This document shows positions 49,807-58,668 of a DNA stretch of 64,000 nt, piece after piece. A program made the translations under genes and the position numbers. The notes beneath the pieces were generated by a model. It was not told the origin of the DNA, did not search any database, and saw only the letters and a program-made list of their open reading frames with translations. This DNA comes from Oscillibacter valericigenes (GTDB taxonomy: Bacteria > Bacillota > Clostridia > Oscillospirales > Oscillospiraceae), in contig NZ_JAFBIS010000015.1 in the NCBI RefSeq assembly GCF_021531435.1, forward strand, positions 1 to 64,000. Direction: 5' to 3'. Position 1 is the stretch's first letter; each line of letters begins with the position of its first letter.

Positions 49807-50940
49807 ATGATCTATCTGGACCACGCCGCCACCACCCCCGTTCCCCGGGAGGTAGCGGACGCCATGTACGCCGTGCTGACGGAGCAGTACGGCAACCCCA
49901 GCTCCCAGTATCCCCTGGGAGCGGACATGAAAAAGCAGGTGGAGGGCTGGCGGAAGACTGTGGCAGGCGCCCTGGGCTGCCAGCCGGAGCAGCTGTTCTT
50001 CACCTCCTGCGGCACCGAGGGCGACAACTGGGCCGTCACCGCCGCCTGCTGGCAAAACCGGCATCTGGGCCGTCACATCGTCACTACGGCGGTGGAGCAC
50101 AGCGCCGTGCTGGAGGCCTGCAAGTGGATGGGGCAGCAGGGGTATGAGGTGACGTACCTCGCCCCCGACGGAAACGGGAACATCACGGCGGAGCAGGTGC
50201 TGGCGGCCGTCCGGCCGGACACGGCGCTGGTCTCCGTCATGTTCGTGAACAACGAGACGGGAAATGTGTACCCCATCGCGGACATCGCCCGGGGCCTTGC
50301 GGCGAAAAATCCCAAGACGCTGCTCCACACCGACGCGGTGCAGGGCTTTTTGAAGGTGCCCTTCACCGCCAGGACGCTGGGGGCGGACTTCATCACCATC
50401 TCCGGCCACAAGATCGGCGGGCCTAAGGGCGTGGGCGGGCTGTACATCGGCCCCCGGGTGCGGAATCCCCGGCCCCTGCTGGCCGGCGGCGGCCAGGAGA
50501 AGGGCCTCCGCTCCGGCACCGAGGCCACGGCCCAGATCGCGGGCTTTGCCAGGGCGGTAGAACTGCGGATGGACGGGCTGGATGACAAGCTGACCCACAT
50601 GGCCCACATGAAAGCATACGCCAAAGAGAAGTTGGCGGCCATTCCTGACCTCCGATTCATCGGAGACGGCACCGCGCCCCACATTCTGGCGGTGTCTCTG
50701 GTGGGCTGGCCCAGCCAGAACATCGTCAATGACCTGGGCAGCCAGGGCATCTGCATTTCCGCCGGCTCCGCCTGCCACCAGGGGAAGCCCAGCCATGTTG
50801 TGGCGGCGCTGAAGCTGCCGAAAAAGGCGGCCGGGGGCGTCATCCGGCTGAGCTTCGGACCGGAGACCACCGAGGCGGACATTGATGCCTGCGCTGAAGC
50901 GCTGAAAAAGCATCACGACACCCGGATGCCGATGCTGTAA
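49807..50940 (+). CDS. NifS/IscS-type cysteine desulfurase
   Basis: 377 residues from the ATG at 49807 preceded by AAAGGAGAT. PLP lysine in ITISGHKIGGPKGVG, catalytic cysteine in ISAGSACHQGKPSHV, opening MIYLDHAATTPVPREVADAMY. Makes persulfide for Fe-S or thionucleoside synthesis. No iscU or nifU gene lies next to it, so it may serve as the general sulfur donor or a dedicated partner; the EF2568-type paralogue at 3-4 kb has a different context. Its 3' end is duplicated 145 bp downstream. Confidence 0.93.
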   Translation: MIYLDHAATTPVPREVADAMYAVLTEQYGNPSSQYPLGADMKKQVEGWRKTVAGALGCQPEQLFFTSCGTEGDNWAVTAACWQNRHLGRHIVTTAVEHSAVLEACKWMGQQGYEVTYLAPDGNGNITAEQVLAAVRPDTALVSVMFVNNETGNVYPIADIARGLAAKNPKTLLHTDAVQGFLKVPFTARTLGADFITISGHKIGGPKGVGGLYIGPRVRNPRPLLAGGGQEKGLRSGTEATAQIAGFARAVELRMDGLDDKLTHMAHMKAYAKEKLAAIPDLRFIGDGTAPHILAVSLVGWPSQNIVNDLGSQGICISAGSACHQGKPSHVVAALKLPKKAAGGVIRLSFGPETTEADIDACAEALKKHHDTRMPML

Positions 50941-51107
50941 ATTTTCGAGGGGGAGCGGGCTCCCCCTCGACCTCCCCTACCACCAGTCTGCGGACTGGTG
51001 AACGCCGCCCCCGGCGGCTGAGTCAAGGTATTTTTGCCACGTACATGCCGCGGCAAAAATGATTGAATTTTTAGGTGCACTTCAACATCCGGATACCTAT
51101 GCTGTAA
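50918..51107. repeat. Hairpin-rich 144-bp segment between imperfect 23-bp direct repeats
   Basis: The last 23 bases of the cysteine desulfurase gene (50918-50940) recur at 51085-51107 with 20/23 identity. Between them are four hairpins: 50945-50970 (11-bp stem TCGAGGGGGAG), 50981-51000 (8-bp CACCAGTC), 51004-51018 (GCCGCC/GGCGGC) and 51030-51060 (9-bp ATTTTTGCC). The arrangement looks like an inserted element that duplicated the gene end. It has no ORF. Confidence 0.65.
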
Positions 51108-51166
51108 CTTAGCAGTCAGAGTTTTCTTCCAAAATAACCAATATATTGTCTTAAAAGTCTTTTATT

Positions 51167-52295
51167 ATGTTCTATTATCTCCGCCGGGAGGCAGGGTTTT
51201 ACAGGCGGCTGGTCCGTCTGGCCCTGCCGCTGGTTTTGCAGAACCTCATCACGACCTCCCTGGGCTTTGTGGACACCTTCATGGTGGGGCTGCTGGGGCA
51301 GGACGAGCTGTCCGCCGTCACCGCCGCCAACACCCCGGTCTTTCTGGTGCAGATCATCATTCTGGGCCTCATCAGCGGCCTGACCGTTCTGGTGAGCCAA
51401 TACTGGGGCAAGGGCGATGTGGAGGCTATCAACCGCTGCATGGGCGCGGCGCTGTACGCCGGGCTGTCCATCTCCGGGGCGGTGGCGCTGGCGCTGCTGC
51501 TGTTCCCAAACGGCGTCATGGCTCTGGTCACCGACAACGCCCGGCTGGTGGAGCTGGGGGCGCCGTACCTGCGCATCGTGGGCGTCAGCTACGTGTTCAA
51601 CGCCGCCAGCTCCGTGTACGTCGGGATGCAGCGCAGCACGGAAAAGCCCGTCATGGGCATGGCCATCTTCGCCGTGTCCATGCTGCTGAACACCCTTTTG
51701 AACTACATCCTGATTTTCGGAAAGCTGGGCGCGCCCGCCCTGGGTATCACCGGGGCGGCCAGTGGCTACATTGGCCTCCCGCATCGTGGAGTTCCTCATT
51801 ACTTTGGTGTGCGCCCTGTGCAGCCGCCACGTGCCCCTGCTGCCCGCCGCCATCCTGCGGCCCGGCGGCGCCATCTGGCGGGATTTTGCCAAATACTCCG
51901 CTCCCGTTCTGGTGAACGAGACGCTGTGGGGCCTGGGCGTCAGCGTGATGACCGCCATCATGGGCCACATGGCCATCAGCACCGAGATGCTGGCGGCCTA
52001 CGCCGTCATGGGCGTGGTGCTCATCTGTATGATGCCCACAAAGGCCATGGACATCACCAATATCACCGGCCTCCTCCGGGCCGGAGGCGACGCCCGGACG
52101 GCCTCCCTTATCGACCTCTCCTGCCAGTGGATCATCGCCGTGCCCCTGTCCTTTGTCACCGCGCTGGTGCTGCATGCCCCGGCGGCGGTGGTGTGCTTCG
52201 CCATTCAGTCTGAAAATTTCTGCAAAGCGCCCTGGTGCGTCCTCCGGCTGCGGAGCCGGAAGTGGATCCACGACGTCACCCGGGGCAGTATATAA
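51167..52295 (+). pseudogene. Decayed MATE family efflux gene
   Basis: The first part (51167-51760) encodes the N-terminal half of a MATE protein: YYLRREAGFYRRLVRLALPLVLQNLITTSLGFVDTFMVG, VSQYWGKGD. An extra base at 51761 shifts the frame; the remainder continues from a GTG at 51762 as ATLASRIVEFLITLVCALCSR... to 52295. Compared with the intact paralogue at 52.3-53.7 kb, a stretch of about 78 residues between LAAYAVMG and ITGLLRAGG is also gone. No good ribosome site precedes the first ATG. This is a tandem duplicate in decay. Confidence 0.88.
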
Positions 52296-52304
52296 GGAGT
52301 GCTT

Positions 52305-53693
52305 ATGCTGCGCTGTCTTCGCCGGGAACCCGGCTTTTACAAGCGGCTGTGGATGCTGTCCCTGCCGGTCATTCTGCAAAACCTCATCACCTTCTCCCTG
52401 GGGCTCATCGACACCTTCATGGTCAGTCAGCTGGGCAACGAGGAGATGGCCGCCGTGTCCTCCGCCAACGTGCCGGTGTTTCTGCTCATCAGCATCGTGT
52501 TCGGCTTCCAGAGCGGGCTGGGCATTCTGGTGAGCCAATACTGGGGCAAGGGCGACCTGAAGAACATCAACCGCGCCCTGGGCGTGGCCTGCTTCCTGGG
52601 GGCCGGGGTCACCGCCGTGCTGGCGGTGGTGCTCGCCCTGTTCCCCGTGCAGGTGATGGACCTGCTGTCCAACCGCCACGACCTGAGCCTGCTGGGAGCG
52701 CCGTACCTCCAGGTCATCGGCTTCTCCTATGTGTTCAACATGCTCTCCTCCCTCTACGCCAGCGCCCAGCGCAGCGTGGAAAACTCCACCTTCGGCATGA
52801 AGCTGTTCGGCTTCTCCACGGTTCTGAACACCGCTCTGAACTATCTGCTCATTTTCGGCCACGGCGGATTCCCGGCCCTGGGCGTCCGGGGCGCGGCAGT
52901 CGCTACGCTGCTGGCCCGGATGAGCGAGTTCCTCATCTGCGTGGTCTGCGCCGTCCGCAGCAAAAACATTCCGCTGGACCTGGGCTGCTTCCTGCGGCCC
53001 GGCACGGAGATGGTGGGCCGGTTTTTGAAATACGCCTCCCCGGTGGTGCTGAACGAGACCGCCTGGGGCCTGGGCAACTCCCTGCTGACCGTCATTCTGG
53101 GCTACACCGACAACTCCGTGGAAATGCTGGCGGCCAACGCCGTCATGGGCAACCTGAACCGATTGTTCTTAGTGGTGTGCTTCGGCCTGGGCGCCGCCAC
53201 GGCGGTCATCGTGGGCAAGGCCATCGGCGAGGGAAAGACAAAGGACGAGGTCCTGTCCCTGAGCCAGGCGCTGCTGTGGTTTGCGGTGCTGGTGGGCGGC
53301 GCCGTGGGGCTGGCGGCCCTGGTGCTGGTGCCGACCTTGTTCGTGCCGGTCATCTTCCCCATGTTCAAGCTGTTCGGGGAGTCTTCCGCCATCGCCGCGG
53401 CCATGGCGGTGGCGGGCTTCGCCACGATTCCCCTCCACGCCTACGCCATCTCCGCCGTCACCGGCGTGCTGCGGGCGGGAGGCGACGTGGCCTTCTCCAC
53501 CGCGCTAGACCTGGGACCCCAGTGGCTGCTGTGCCTGCCGCTGACGGCCCTGTGCGCCCTGGTGCTGAAAACCGGGGCATGGCCCATCGCCATCGCCATT
53601 CAGATCGAGTGCGTGGTCAAGTCCCCGCTGTGCGCCTGGCGCATCGGCGGCGGCAAGTGGATCCACGATGTGACAAGGGGGCGTGAGGTATGA
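52305..53693 (+). CDS. MATE family efflux protein, intact paralogue
   Basis: 462 residues from the ATG at 52305 with AAGGAG upstream. About twelve membrane segments, with RLWMLSLPVILQNLITFSLGLIDTFMVSQLG, ILVSQYWGKGD in the first half and LNETAWGLGNSLLTVILGY, VLRAGGDVAFSTA in the second. Extrudes drugs or metabolites. It is the tandem partner of the pseudogene upstream. Stop overlaps the next ATG (ATGA). Confidence 0.92.
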   Translation: MLRCLRREPGFYKRLWMLSLPVILQNLITFSLGLIDTFMVSQLGNEEMAAVSSANVPVFLLISIVFGFQSGLGILVSQYWGKGDLKNINRALGVACFLGAGVTAVLAVVLALFPVQVMDLLSNRHDLSLLGAPYLQVIGFSYVFNMLSSLYASAQRSVENSTFGMKLFGFSTVLNTALNYLLIFGHGGFPALGVRGAAVATLLARMSEFLICVVCAVRSKNIPLDLGCFLRPGTEMVGRFLKYASPVVLNETAWGLGNSLLTVILGYTDNSVEMLAANAVMGNLNRLFLVVCFGLGAATAVIVGKAIGEGKTKDEVLSLSQALLWFAVLVGGAVGLAALVLVPTLFVPVIFPMFKLFGESSAIAAAMAVAGFATIPLHAYAISAVTGVLRAGGDVAFSTALDLGPQWLLCLPLTALCALVLKTGAWPIAIAIQIECVVKSPLCAWRIGGGKWIHDVTRGREV

Positions 53694-54514
53694 GCTTGTT
53701 CCGCTGTCCCGTCTGCGGCGGGCCGCTGGAGCGGGGAGAGCACACCTACCGCTGTGAAAAGGGCCACAGCTACGACATCGCCAGGGAGGGCTACACCTAC
53801 CTGCTGCCGCCCAACCAGAAGCACTCCGCCGCCCCCGGCGACGACAAGGGCATGGCGGCGGCACGGCGGGAGTTTTTGTCCAAGGGGTATTACAAGCCTC
53901 TGCTGGACACGCTCTGCCGGGAAATTCTGGCCCGGGCCGGGGATGCGCCAGCCATTCTGGACACCGGCTGCGGCGAGGGGTACTACACCGCCGGGGTGTA
54001 CCGGGCCTTGCTGCAGGCCGGGAAATCACCCCGGATGGCGGGCATTGACATCTCCAAATTCATTCTCCGCTACGCCGCCAGGCGGGAAAAGGGCGTGGAG
54101 TTCGCCGTGGCGTCCTCCTACCGCCTGCCCGTGGCGGACAGCAGCGTGGACGTCCTGCTGAACTGCTTCTCTCCCCTGGCGCTGGAGGAATTCCGGCGGG
54201 TGCTGCGCCCCGGCGGGACGTTTCTCTACGTCGTCCCGGCGGCGGACCACCTGTGGGAGCTGAAAGAGGTGCTGTATGAGCGCCCCTATCCCAACGAGGA
54301 GAAGGAGACGCCCTACGAGGGCTTTGACTACGAGGCCATCGTCCCCGTGGACGGGCGCATTTCCCTGAAAAACCAGGCGGACATCCACGCCCTGTTTCAG
54401 ATGACGCCCTACTACTGGAAAACGCCCAGGGAAGGCGCCGAGCGGCTGGCATCGCTGGATACGCTGGACTGCCGCATCGCCTTCCGGGTGCATATTTTCC
54501 GAAAGAAAGCATGA
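53690..54514 (+). CDS. RlmA-like rRNA (guanine-N1) methyltransferase
   Basis: 274 residues. The N-terminal Zn-ribbon (CPVCGGPLERGEHTYRCEKGHSYD, CxxC..CxxxH) precedes an SAM-binding Rossmann fold with ILDTGCGEGYYTAGVYRAL, and VDVLLNCFSPLALEEFRRVLRPGGTF. This order is that of RlmA(I)/RlmA(II) enzymes that methylate G745 or G748 of 23S rRNA. RlmA(II)-type activity can contribute to macrolide or tylosin resistance; which guanine is modified cannot be read from sequence alone. Overlaps the MATE gene, so the two may share a drug-related regulon. Confidence 0.85.
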   Translation: MSLFRCPVCGGPLERGEHTYRCEKGHSYDIAREGYTYLLPPNQKHSAAPGDDKGMAAARREFLSKGYYKPLLDTLCREILARAGDAPAILDTGCGEGYYTAGVYRALLQAGKSPRMAGIDISKFILRYAARREKGVEFAVASSYRLPVADSSVDVLLNCFSPLALEEFRRVLRPGGTFLYVVPAADHLWELKEVLYERPYPNEEKETPYEGFDYEAIVPVDGRISLKNQADIHALFQMTPYYWKTPREGAERLASLDTLDCRIAFRVHIFRKKA

Positions 54515-54550
54515 AAAAGCCGGATGCCCGTGATTGGGCATCCGGTTTTT
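54514..54550. terminator. Bidirectional intrinsic terminator
   Basis: AAAAAGCCGGATGCCC with GGGCATCCGGTTTTT around a 6-nt loop. Confidence 0.9.
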
Positions 54551-54554
54551 GCGT

Positions 54555-55169
54555 TTATTCGGGCCGGAACGCGGGCACCAGCACCCCCGCCGTGTCCGCC
54601 GTCACCTCGAAGGACGGGCCGGACAGCCGGTGAACGGTCTCACCGGGCCACAGGCGGAGGAAGTCCTCCACCCCCGCCACGTTGGACAGGCCGTAGGGGG
54701 CGTGATGGTAGTGCATGGGGATGACGCACCGGGCACCGATGGCGTCGCAGACCGCCTTGGCCCCCTCCGCGTCCACGGTGTAGACGCCGCCCACGGGCAA
54801 GAGCACCGCGTCCACGCTGCCGATGGCATCCAGCTGCGCCGCCGTAAGCTGGTGGCCCAGGTCGCCCAGGTGGGCCACAGACACGCCGCCGGCGGTGAAC
54901 ACCCGGACGGTGTTGCCGCCCCGGAGGGCGCCGCCCCGGTCATCGTGGCAGGTCTCCGCCTCCCGGACGGCGAAGGGAGACTTCACCGGGGGCAGCGGGG
55001 TCACGGCGTCCACGGCGTCGTGGTCAAAGTGGTGGTGGCTGCAATAGACGGCGTGGGCGGAGACGGCCAGGGGCGGATAGCCCTCCACGCCGGTGTAGGG
55101 GTCGGTGACAAGGCGATAGCCGTCCTGCTCCAGCAGGAAGCAGGAGTGGCCCAGCCAGGTGAGCTTCAT
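54555..55169 (-). CDS. Metallo-beta-lactamase-fold metal-dependent hydrolase (UPF0173-like)
   Basis: 204 residues. Metal-binding MBL motif SHHHFDHDAVDAV (HxHxDH), a second His in VSVAHLGDLGH, and Asp/His in AVLLPVGGVYTVD and IPMHYHHAPYG. Resembles UPF0173/YtkL-type hydrolases of Firmicutes. Substrate not known. Single gene, ends at a bidirectional terminator. Confidence 0.88.
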   Translation of the reverse strand: MKLTWLGHSCFLLEQDGYRLVTDPYTGVEGYPPLAVSAHAVYCSHHHFDHDAVDAVTPLPPVKSPFAVREAETCHDDRGGALRGGNTVRVFTAGGVSVAHLGDLGHQLTAAQLDAIGSVDAVLLPVGGVYTVDAEGAKAVCDAIGARCVIPMHYHHAPYGLSNVAGVEDFLRLWPGETVHRLSGPSFEVTADTAGVLVPAFRPE

Positions 55170-55205
55170 AGGGGCGGCCTCCTTTTACAAGTGGTTCCCT
55201 ATATT

Positions 55206-56120
55206 TTAGCAGGGTTTTTCCGGCTTGTCATCCGCCTTTTTCGCCTTGCGGCGGCGCTTGCGGAAAATACGGACCACCGCCACGGCCACAGCCGCCAGAA
55301 TCAGCACCCACATCCAGCCGTAGGCCAGGGCCACGGCGAAGTTCTCCAGGCCGTCGGTGAAGTCCGACCAGCCGCCGCTGAAGGCCTTCCCCAGACGGCT
55401 TATAAAGCTGTCGGGGACCTCCTCCACGTCGGAGAGCTTGTAGACCTCGCTGAGGGAGATGGAGACGGTGGCATAGTCCACCTGGCCGTCGTAGTGCCGC
55501 AGGGTGCCGGAGAGGTCGTCGATCATCTGCTCCGTCTCGGAGATGGCGGACTCGATGGTGATGATGTCCTCCATGTTCTCCGCCCTGGCCAGCAGCGCCT
55601 GGAGCCGCTCCAGCTTGATCTGCTGGGTTTTCAGGCGGCCCTCGGTGTCGTAATACCGCTCGCTGATGTCCTCCTGCTGGGCGTCCCGCCAGGTCTCATG
55701 GCACAGCTCCCCCGCCTGGTCCAGAAACGCCTGATACTTCTCCGCCGGGACCCGGACGGTGTACTCCGCCCAGCGGCCATTGCTCCGCTTGCCTACGCTG
55801 CTGGACTCGAAGTAGCCGCCCATCTGCTCCGTCAGGTCCGTCAGGCCCCGGACGGCCTCCTCAAAGGCGGTGGTCTCCAGCTCCATCCGGGCGGTGCGGA
55901 TGAGCTTCTGCCCGGTGGGGTAGGCCGCCCCACCGGTGGCCGTGCTGCCGGAATCGAAGCCCAGATACTCCTCCGCCATTTCCGTCTCCACGGGGTATGC
56001 CATGTCCGCCGCGGCGGAGGGGGCTTCCGCCGTGAACTCCATCGATTTGCTGCCGCCGCAGGCGGCCAGGGACAGCACCAGTACCAGTGCAAGCGTCAGT
56101 GCAAACAGCCTTCTTTTCAT
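55206..56120 (-). CDS. DUF4349 lipoprotein
   Basis: 304 residues from the ATG at 56120 with AAAGGAGG upstream. The signal MKRRLFALTLALVLVLSLAACGG has a lipobox (LAAC). DUF4349 spans about 75-290: RMELETTAFEEAVRGLTDLTEQMGGYFESSSV and a long coiled coil (RLKTQQIKLERLQALLARAENMEDIITIESAISETEQMIDDLSG). A C-terminal membrane helix with a basic tail (RIFRKRRRKAKK) follows. So it is anchored at both ends. Function unknown; possibly envelope or adhesion related. Confidence 0.88.
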   Translation of the reverse strand: MKRRLFALTLALVLVLSLAACGGSKSMEFTAEAPSAAADMAYPVETEMAEEYLGFDSGSTATGGAAYPTGQKLIRTARMELETTAFEEAVRGLTDLTEQMGGYFESSSVGKRSNGRWAEYTVRVPAEKYQAFLDQAGELCHETWRDAQQEDISERYYDTEGRLKTQQIKLERLQALLARAENMEDIITIESAISETEQMIDDLSGTLRHYDGQVDYATVSISLSEVYKLSDVEEVPDSFISRLGKAFSGGWSDFTDGLENFAVALAYGWMWVLILAAVAVAVVRIFRKRRRKAKKADDKPEKPC

Positions 56121-56288
56121 GGTCCATCCTCCTTTATGTCCGGCCCCGCTCTTCCAAAACGGGCCATTTGCTGGTTCAGACGAAAAAAGCAGGCAAAATG
56201 TTCCTGCTTTTTCCGGGATATATTGCCTTTTTTTGCCCGGTGGGGTAAAATAACCCTGCTTGAATATGAGAAACGGAGGCATCTACAT

Positions 56289-57308
56289 ATGACATATCAG
56301 GAAATCCTGGCCAACGCCCGCACCTGCATGGGGCCCTACTGCAAGTCCTGCCCCACCTGCAACGGCCTGGCCTGCAAGAACACCGTCCCCGGCCCCGGCG
56401 CCAAGGGCATCGGCACCGGCTTCATCCGCAACTACCAGAAGTGGCAGGAGCTGTGCGTGAACATGGACACCATCTGCGAGAACAAGCCCGTGGACACATC
56501 CTTCGAGCTGTTCGGCCACAAGGTGGACATTCCCGTGTTCGCCGCCCCCGTGGGCGCTATGCAGCTCCACTACGGCGACAAGTATAACGACCTTCAATAC
56601 AACGACATCCTGGTCTCCGCCTGCGCCCAGGCGGGCATCGCCGCCTTCACCGGCGACGGCACCAACCCCGCCGTCATGGAGGCCGCCGCCGAAGCCCTGA
56701 AAAAGAACGGCGGCTGCGGCGTGCCCACCGTGAAGCCCTGGAACATGGACACCATCCGGGAGAAGATGGAACTGGTGAAGGCCGCCGACCCCTTCGCTAT
56801 CGCCATGGACATCGACGCCGCCGGCCTGCCCTTCCTGAAAAACCTGACCCCGCCCGCCGGCAGCAAGACGGTGGAGGAGCTGAAGGAAATCTCCGCCATG
56901 GCCGGCAAGCCCTTCATCCTCAAGGGCATCATGACGGTCAGCGGCGCGCTGAAGGCCCTGGAAGCCGGAGCCAGCGGCATCGTGGTCTCCAACCACGGCG
57001 GTCGGGTGCTGGACCAGTGCCCCTCCACCGCCGAGGTGCTGCCCGCCATCGTGGACGCCGTGGGCGGCAGAATGACCGTTCTGGTGGACGGCGGCATCCG
57101 CACCGGCATGGACGTGTTCAAGGCACTGGCCCTGGGCGCCGACGCGGTGCTCATCGGCCGTCCCTTCGTGACCATGGTCTACGGCGGCGGCGCCGAGGGC
57201 GTGCAGGTGTATGTGGACAAGCTGAAGGACGAGCTGTCCGACACCATGGCCATGTGCGGCGCCCACAGCCTCAGCGACATCAAGCGCTCCATGATCTACG
57301 GCTACTGA
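56289..57308 (+). CDS. FMN-dependent alpha-hydroxyacid-oxidising-type protein with N-terminal Cys cluster
   Basis: 339 residues. The N-terminus has CxxxxCxxCxxCxxxxC (Cys13, 18, 21, 24, 29; in CMGPYCKSCPTCNGLAC), absent from classical lactate or glycolate oxidases. The TIM-barrel flavin family signature follows: APVGAMQLHYGD, catalytic-type FILKGIMTV, and SNHGGRVLDQ (His-Gly-Gly), then VLVDGGIRTGMDVFKAL. Start at 56289 has CGGAGG upstream. Homologues in Clostridia are uncharacterised flavoenzymes; oxidation of lactate or a similar hydroxyacid is inference. The cluster could hold an Fe-S centre. Confidence 0.88.
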   Translation: MTYQEILANARTCMGPYCKSCPTCNGLACKNTVPGPGAKGIGTGFIRNYQKWQELCVNMDTICENKPVDTSFELFGHKVDIPVFAAPVGAMQLHYGDKYNDLQYNDILVSACAQAGIAAFTGDGTNPAVMEAAAEALKKNGGCGVPTVKPWNMDTIREKMELVKAADPFAIAMDIDAAGLPFLKNLTPPAGSKTVEELKEISAMAGKPFILKGIMTVSGALKALEAGASGIVVSNHGGRVLDQCPSTAEVLPAIVDAVGGRMTVLVDGGIRTGMDVFKALALGADAVLIGRPFVTMVYGGGAEGVQVYVDKLKDELSDTMAMCGAHSLSDIKRSMIYGY

Positions 57309-57313
57309 GATAC

Positions 57314-57360
57314 GAAAAAAGGACTGCTTTCCCATGTGGGAAGGCAGTCCTCTTTTTTCT
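57314..57360. terminator. Bidirectional intrinsic terminator
   Basis: Long stem GGACTGCTTTCCCA / TGGGAAGGCAGTCC with T-G pairing, with A-run and T-run flanks, between convergent genes. Confidence 0.88.
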
Positions 57361-58106
57361 CAGAATACGCACATGGCGGTGAAGCAGGTCCCCTCCGGGC
57401 CAAGGCCCTCCACCCGGTAGGTGTCCGCCTCCCGGAAGCCCTCCAGCCGCAGTTCCTCGTCCAGGGTGGCCTCCTTGCTGTAATTGATGTAGAACTCCTT
57501 GGGCACCTGGGTCTGCAGATCGGCGGGCAGCGCGTCCCAGACGATGTCGCCGTAGTTGCCGCTGAACAGGTGGCCGTTGCCGTCCAGATCCGACCAGCGG
57601 ACCCGGCGTGTACCCAGGTCCTCCAGCCCCTCATGGGGCAGGACGATCTTCTTCGGCTCCGGGCAGTCGATGACCTTATCGCAGATGGTCAGGGGCTTGG
57701 CGGTAAAAGAGCTGGGCCGCAAAATCTTCCGGGTGATGGGGTCCACCAGGATCCAGTCGCTCTTGGCGGAGATGCACAGCCGCCCCGTCTGGTCCGCCAT
57801 CTCAAATACCCGCTGCATATGGGCCGCTCTCGCGCCGTTTTCCCAGGTGGTGATGGTCAGCACGTCCCGGGCATGGGGGCAATCGTGGATGCGCACCGCG
57901 ATGCGGGAGAGCAGGAACACCTCCCGCCTGTCATACAGCATCTCATGGGTCAGGCCCCGGGCGTCGTAGTCATAGCCCGCAAAGGCGGCCATCTTGCTCA
58001 GGATAGCCGCCACCCGCATCCGCTTCTCCCTATCGCAGTCCCAGAACACCAGCTCCTCCTGCCGGGTATAGCTGTTTTCCGTCAAACTCTGCTTGAAATC
58101 CTCCAT
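57360..58106 (-). CDS. Acyl-ACP thioesterase
   Basis: 248 residues, double hot-dog FatA/FatB-like fold. FWDCDREKRMRVAAILSKMAAFAGYDYDARG at the N-terminus and RRVRWSDLDGNGHLFSGNYGDIVWDAL in the second half (the catalytic Asp/Asn/His-type region DLDGNGH). Releases fatty acids from ACP. Found widely in gut Clostridia. Has its own promoter just upstream. Confidence 0.9.
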   Translation of the reverse strand: MEDFKQSLTENSYTRQEELVFWDCDREKRMRVAAILSKMAAFAGYDYDARGLTHEMLYDRREVFLLSRIAVRIHDCPHARDVLTITTWENGARAAHMQRVFEMADQTGRLCISAKSDWILVDPITRKILRPSSFTAKPLTICDKVIDCPEPKKIVLPHEGLEDLGTRRVRWSDLDGNGHLFSGNYGDIVWDALPADLQTQVPKEFYINYSKEATLDEELRLEGFREADTYRVEGLGPEGTCFTAMCVF

Positions 58107-58142
58107 GAATCATGCACCTTCATATTCTTTGATTTTAGCTGT

Positions 58143-58171
58143 ATGATACCACATTTTTCCCAAAATCACAA
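58143..58171 (-). promoter_or_regulatory. Promoter of the acyl-ACP thioesterase gene
   Basis: Minus strand TTGTGA (58171-58166), 17-bp spacer, TATCAT (58148-58143) preceded by TGG (extended -10). Confidence 0.65.
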
Positions 58172-58182
58172 GTGCGCGGAGG

Positions 58183-58211
58183 TTGACCTTCGCGCACCGC
58201 CGTGTTATGAT
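58183..58211 (+). promoter_or_regulatory. Promoter of ridA
   Basis: TTGACC (58183-58188), 17-bp spacer, TATGAT (58206-58211), 31 nt before the ATG. Confidence 0.7.
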
Positions 58212-58242
58212 GAGTCAACTACATTTGAGGAGGCTCCCATTT

Positions 58243-58617
58243 ATGGAAAAAACTGTCATCTCCACCAACAAGGCTCCCGGCGCCATCGGCCCCTATTCCC
58301 AGGGCTGGGTCGTGGGCGATTTCGTGTATACCTCCGGCCAGATCCCCGTGGACCCCGCCAGCGGCGAGGTGCCCGCCGGCATCGCCGCCCAAGCCGAGCA
58401 GAGCTGCAAGAACGTGGCCGCCATTCTGGAGGCTGCCGGTGCGACTCTGGAGGGCGTGGTCAAGACCACCTGCTTCCTGGCGGACATGGGCGATTTCGCC
58501 GCCTTCAACGAGGTGTACGCCAAGTATTTCACCTCCAAGCCCGCCCGCTCCTGCGTGGCGGTGAAGGACCTGCCCAAGGGCGTTCTGTGCGAGATTGAGG
58601 CTGTCGCCGTCAAGTAA
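58243..58617 (+). CDS. ridA: RidA family reactive imine deaminase
   Basis: 124 residues from the ATG at 58243 with GAGGAGG upstream; the longer frame lies in the promoter. Family motifs: NKAPGAIGPYSQGWVVGDFVYTSGQIPVDP, the catalytic Arg in ARSCVAVKDLPKG, and CEIEAVA. Hydrolyses reactive enamine/imine intermediates from PLP enzymes. Single gene. Confidence 0.95.
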   Translation: MEKTVISTNKAPGAIGPYSQGWVVGDFVYTSGQIPVDPASGEVPAGIAAQAEQSCKNVAAILEAAGATLEGVVKTTCFLADMGDFAAFNEVYAKYFTSKPARSCVAVKDLPKGVLCEIEAVAVK

Positions 58618-58631
58618 AATTCCCACGGACG

Positions 58632-58668
58632 AAAAAGCTGCCCGGCCAGACGGCCGGGCAGCTTTGTC
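58632..58668. terminator. Bidirectional intrinsic terminator
   Basis: AAAGCTGCCCGGCC with GGCCGGGCAGCTTT around a 4-nt loop. Confidence 0.9.

Noticed and set aside
51761-51761. Sequencing error as the sole cause of the MATE frame break
   Set aside because: A separate in-frame deletion of about 78 residues and a missing ribosome site also mark the gene as decayed.
54534-57308. A 924-residue open frame on the plus strand
   Set aside because: Its first two thirds run antisense to the MBL-fold and DUF4349 genes with no ribosome site; only the part from 56289 is a real gene.
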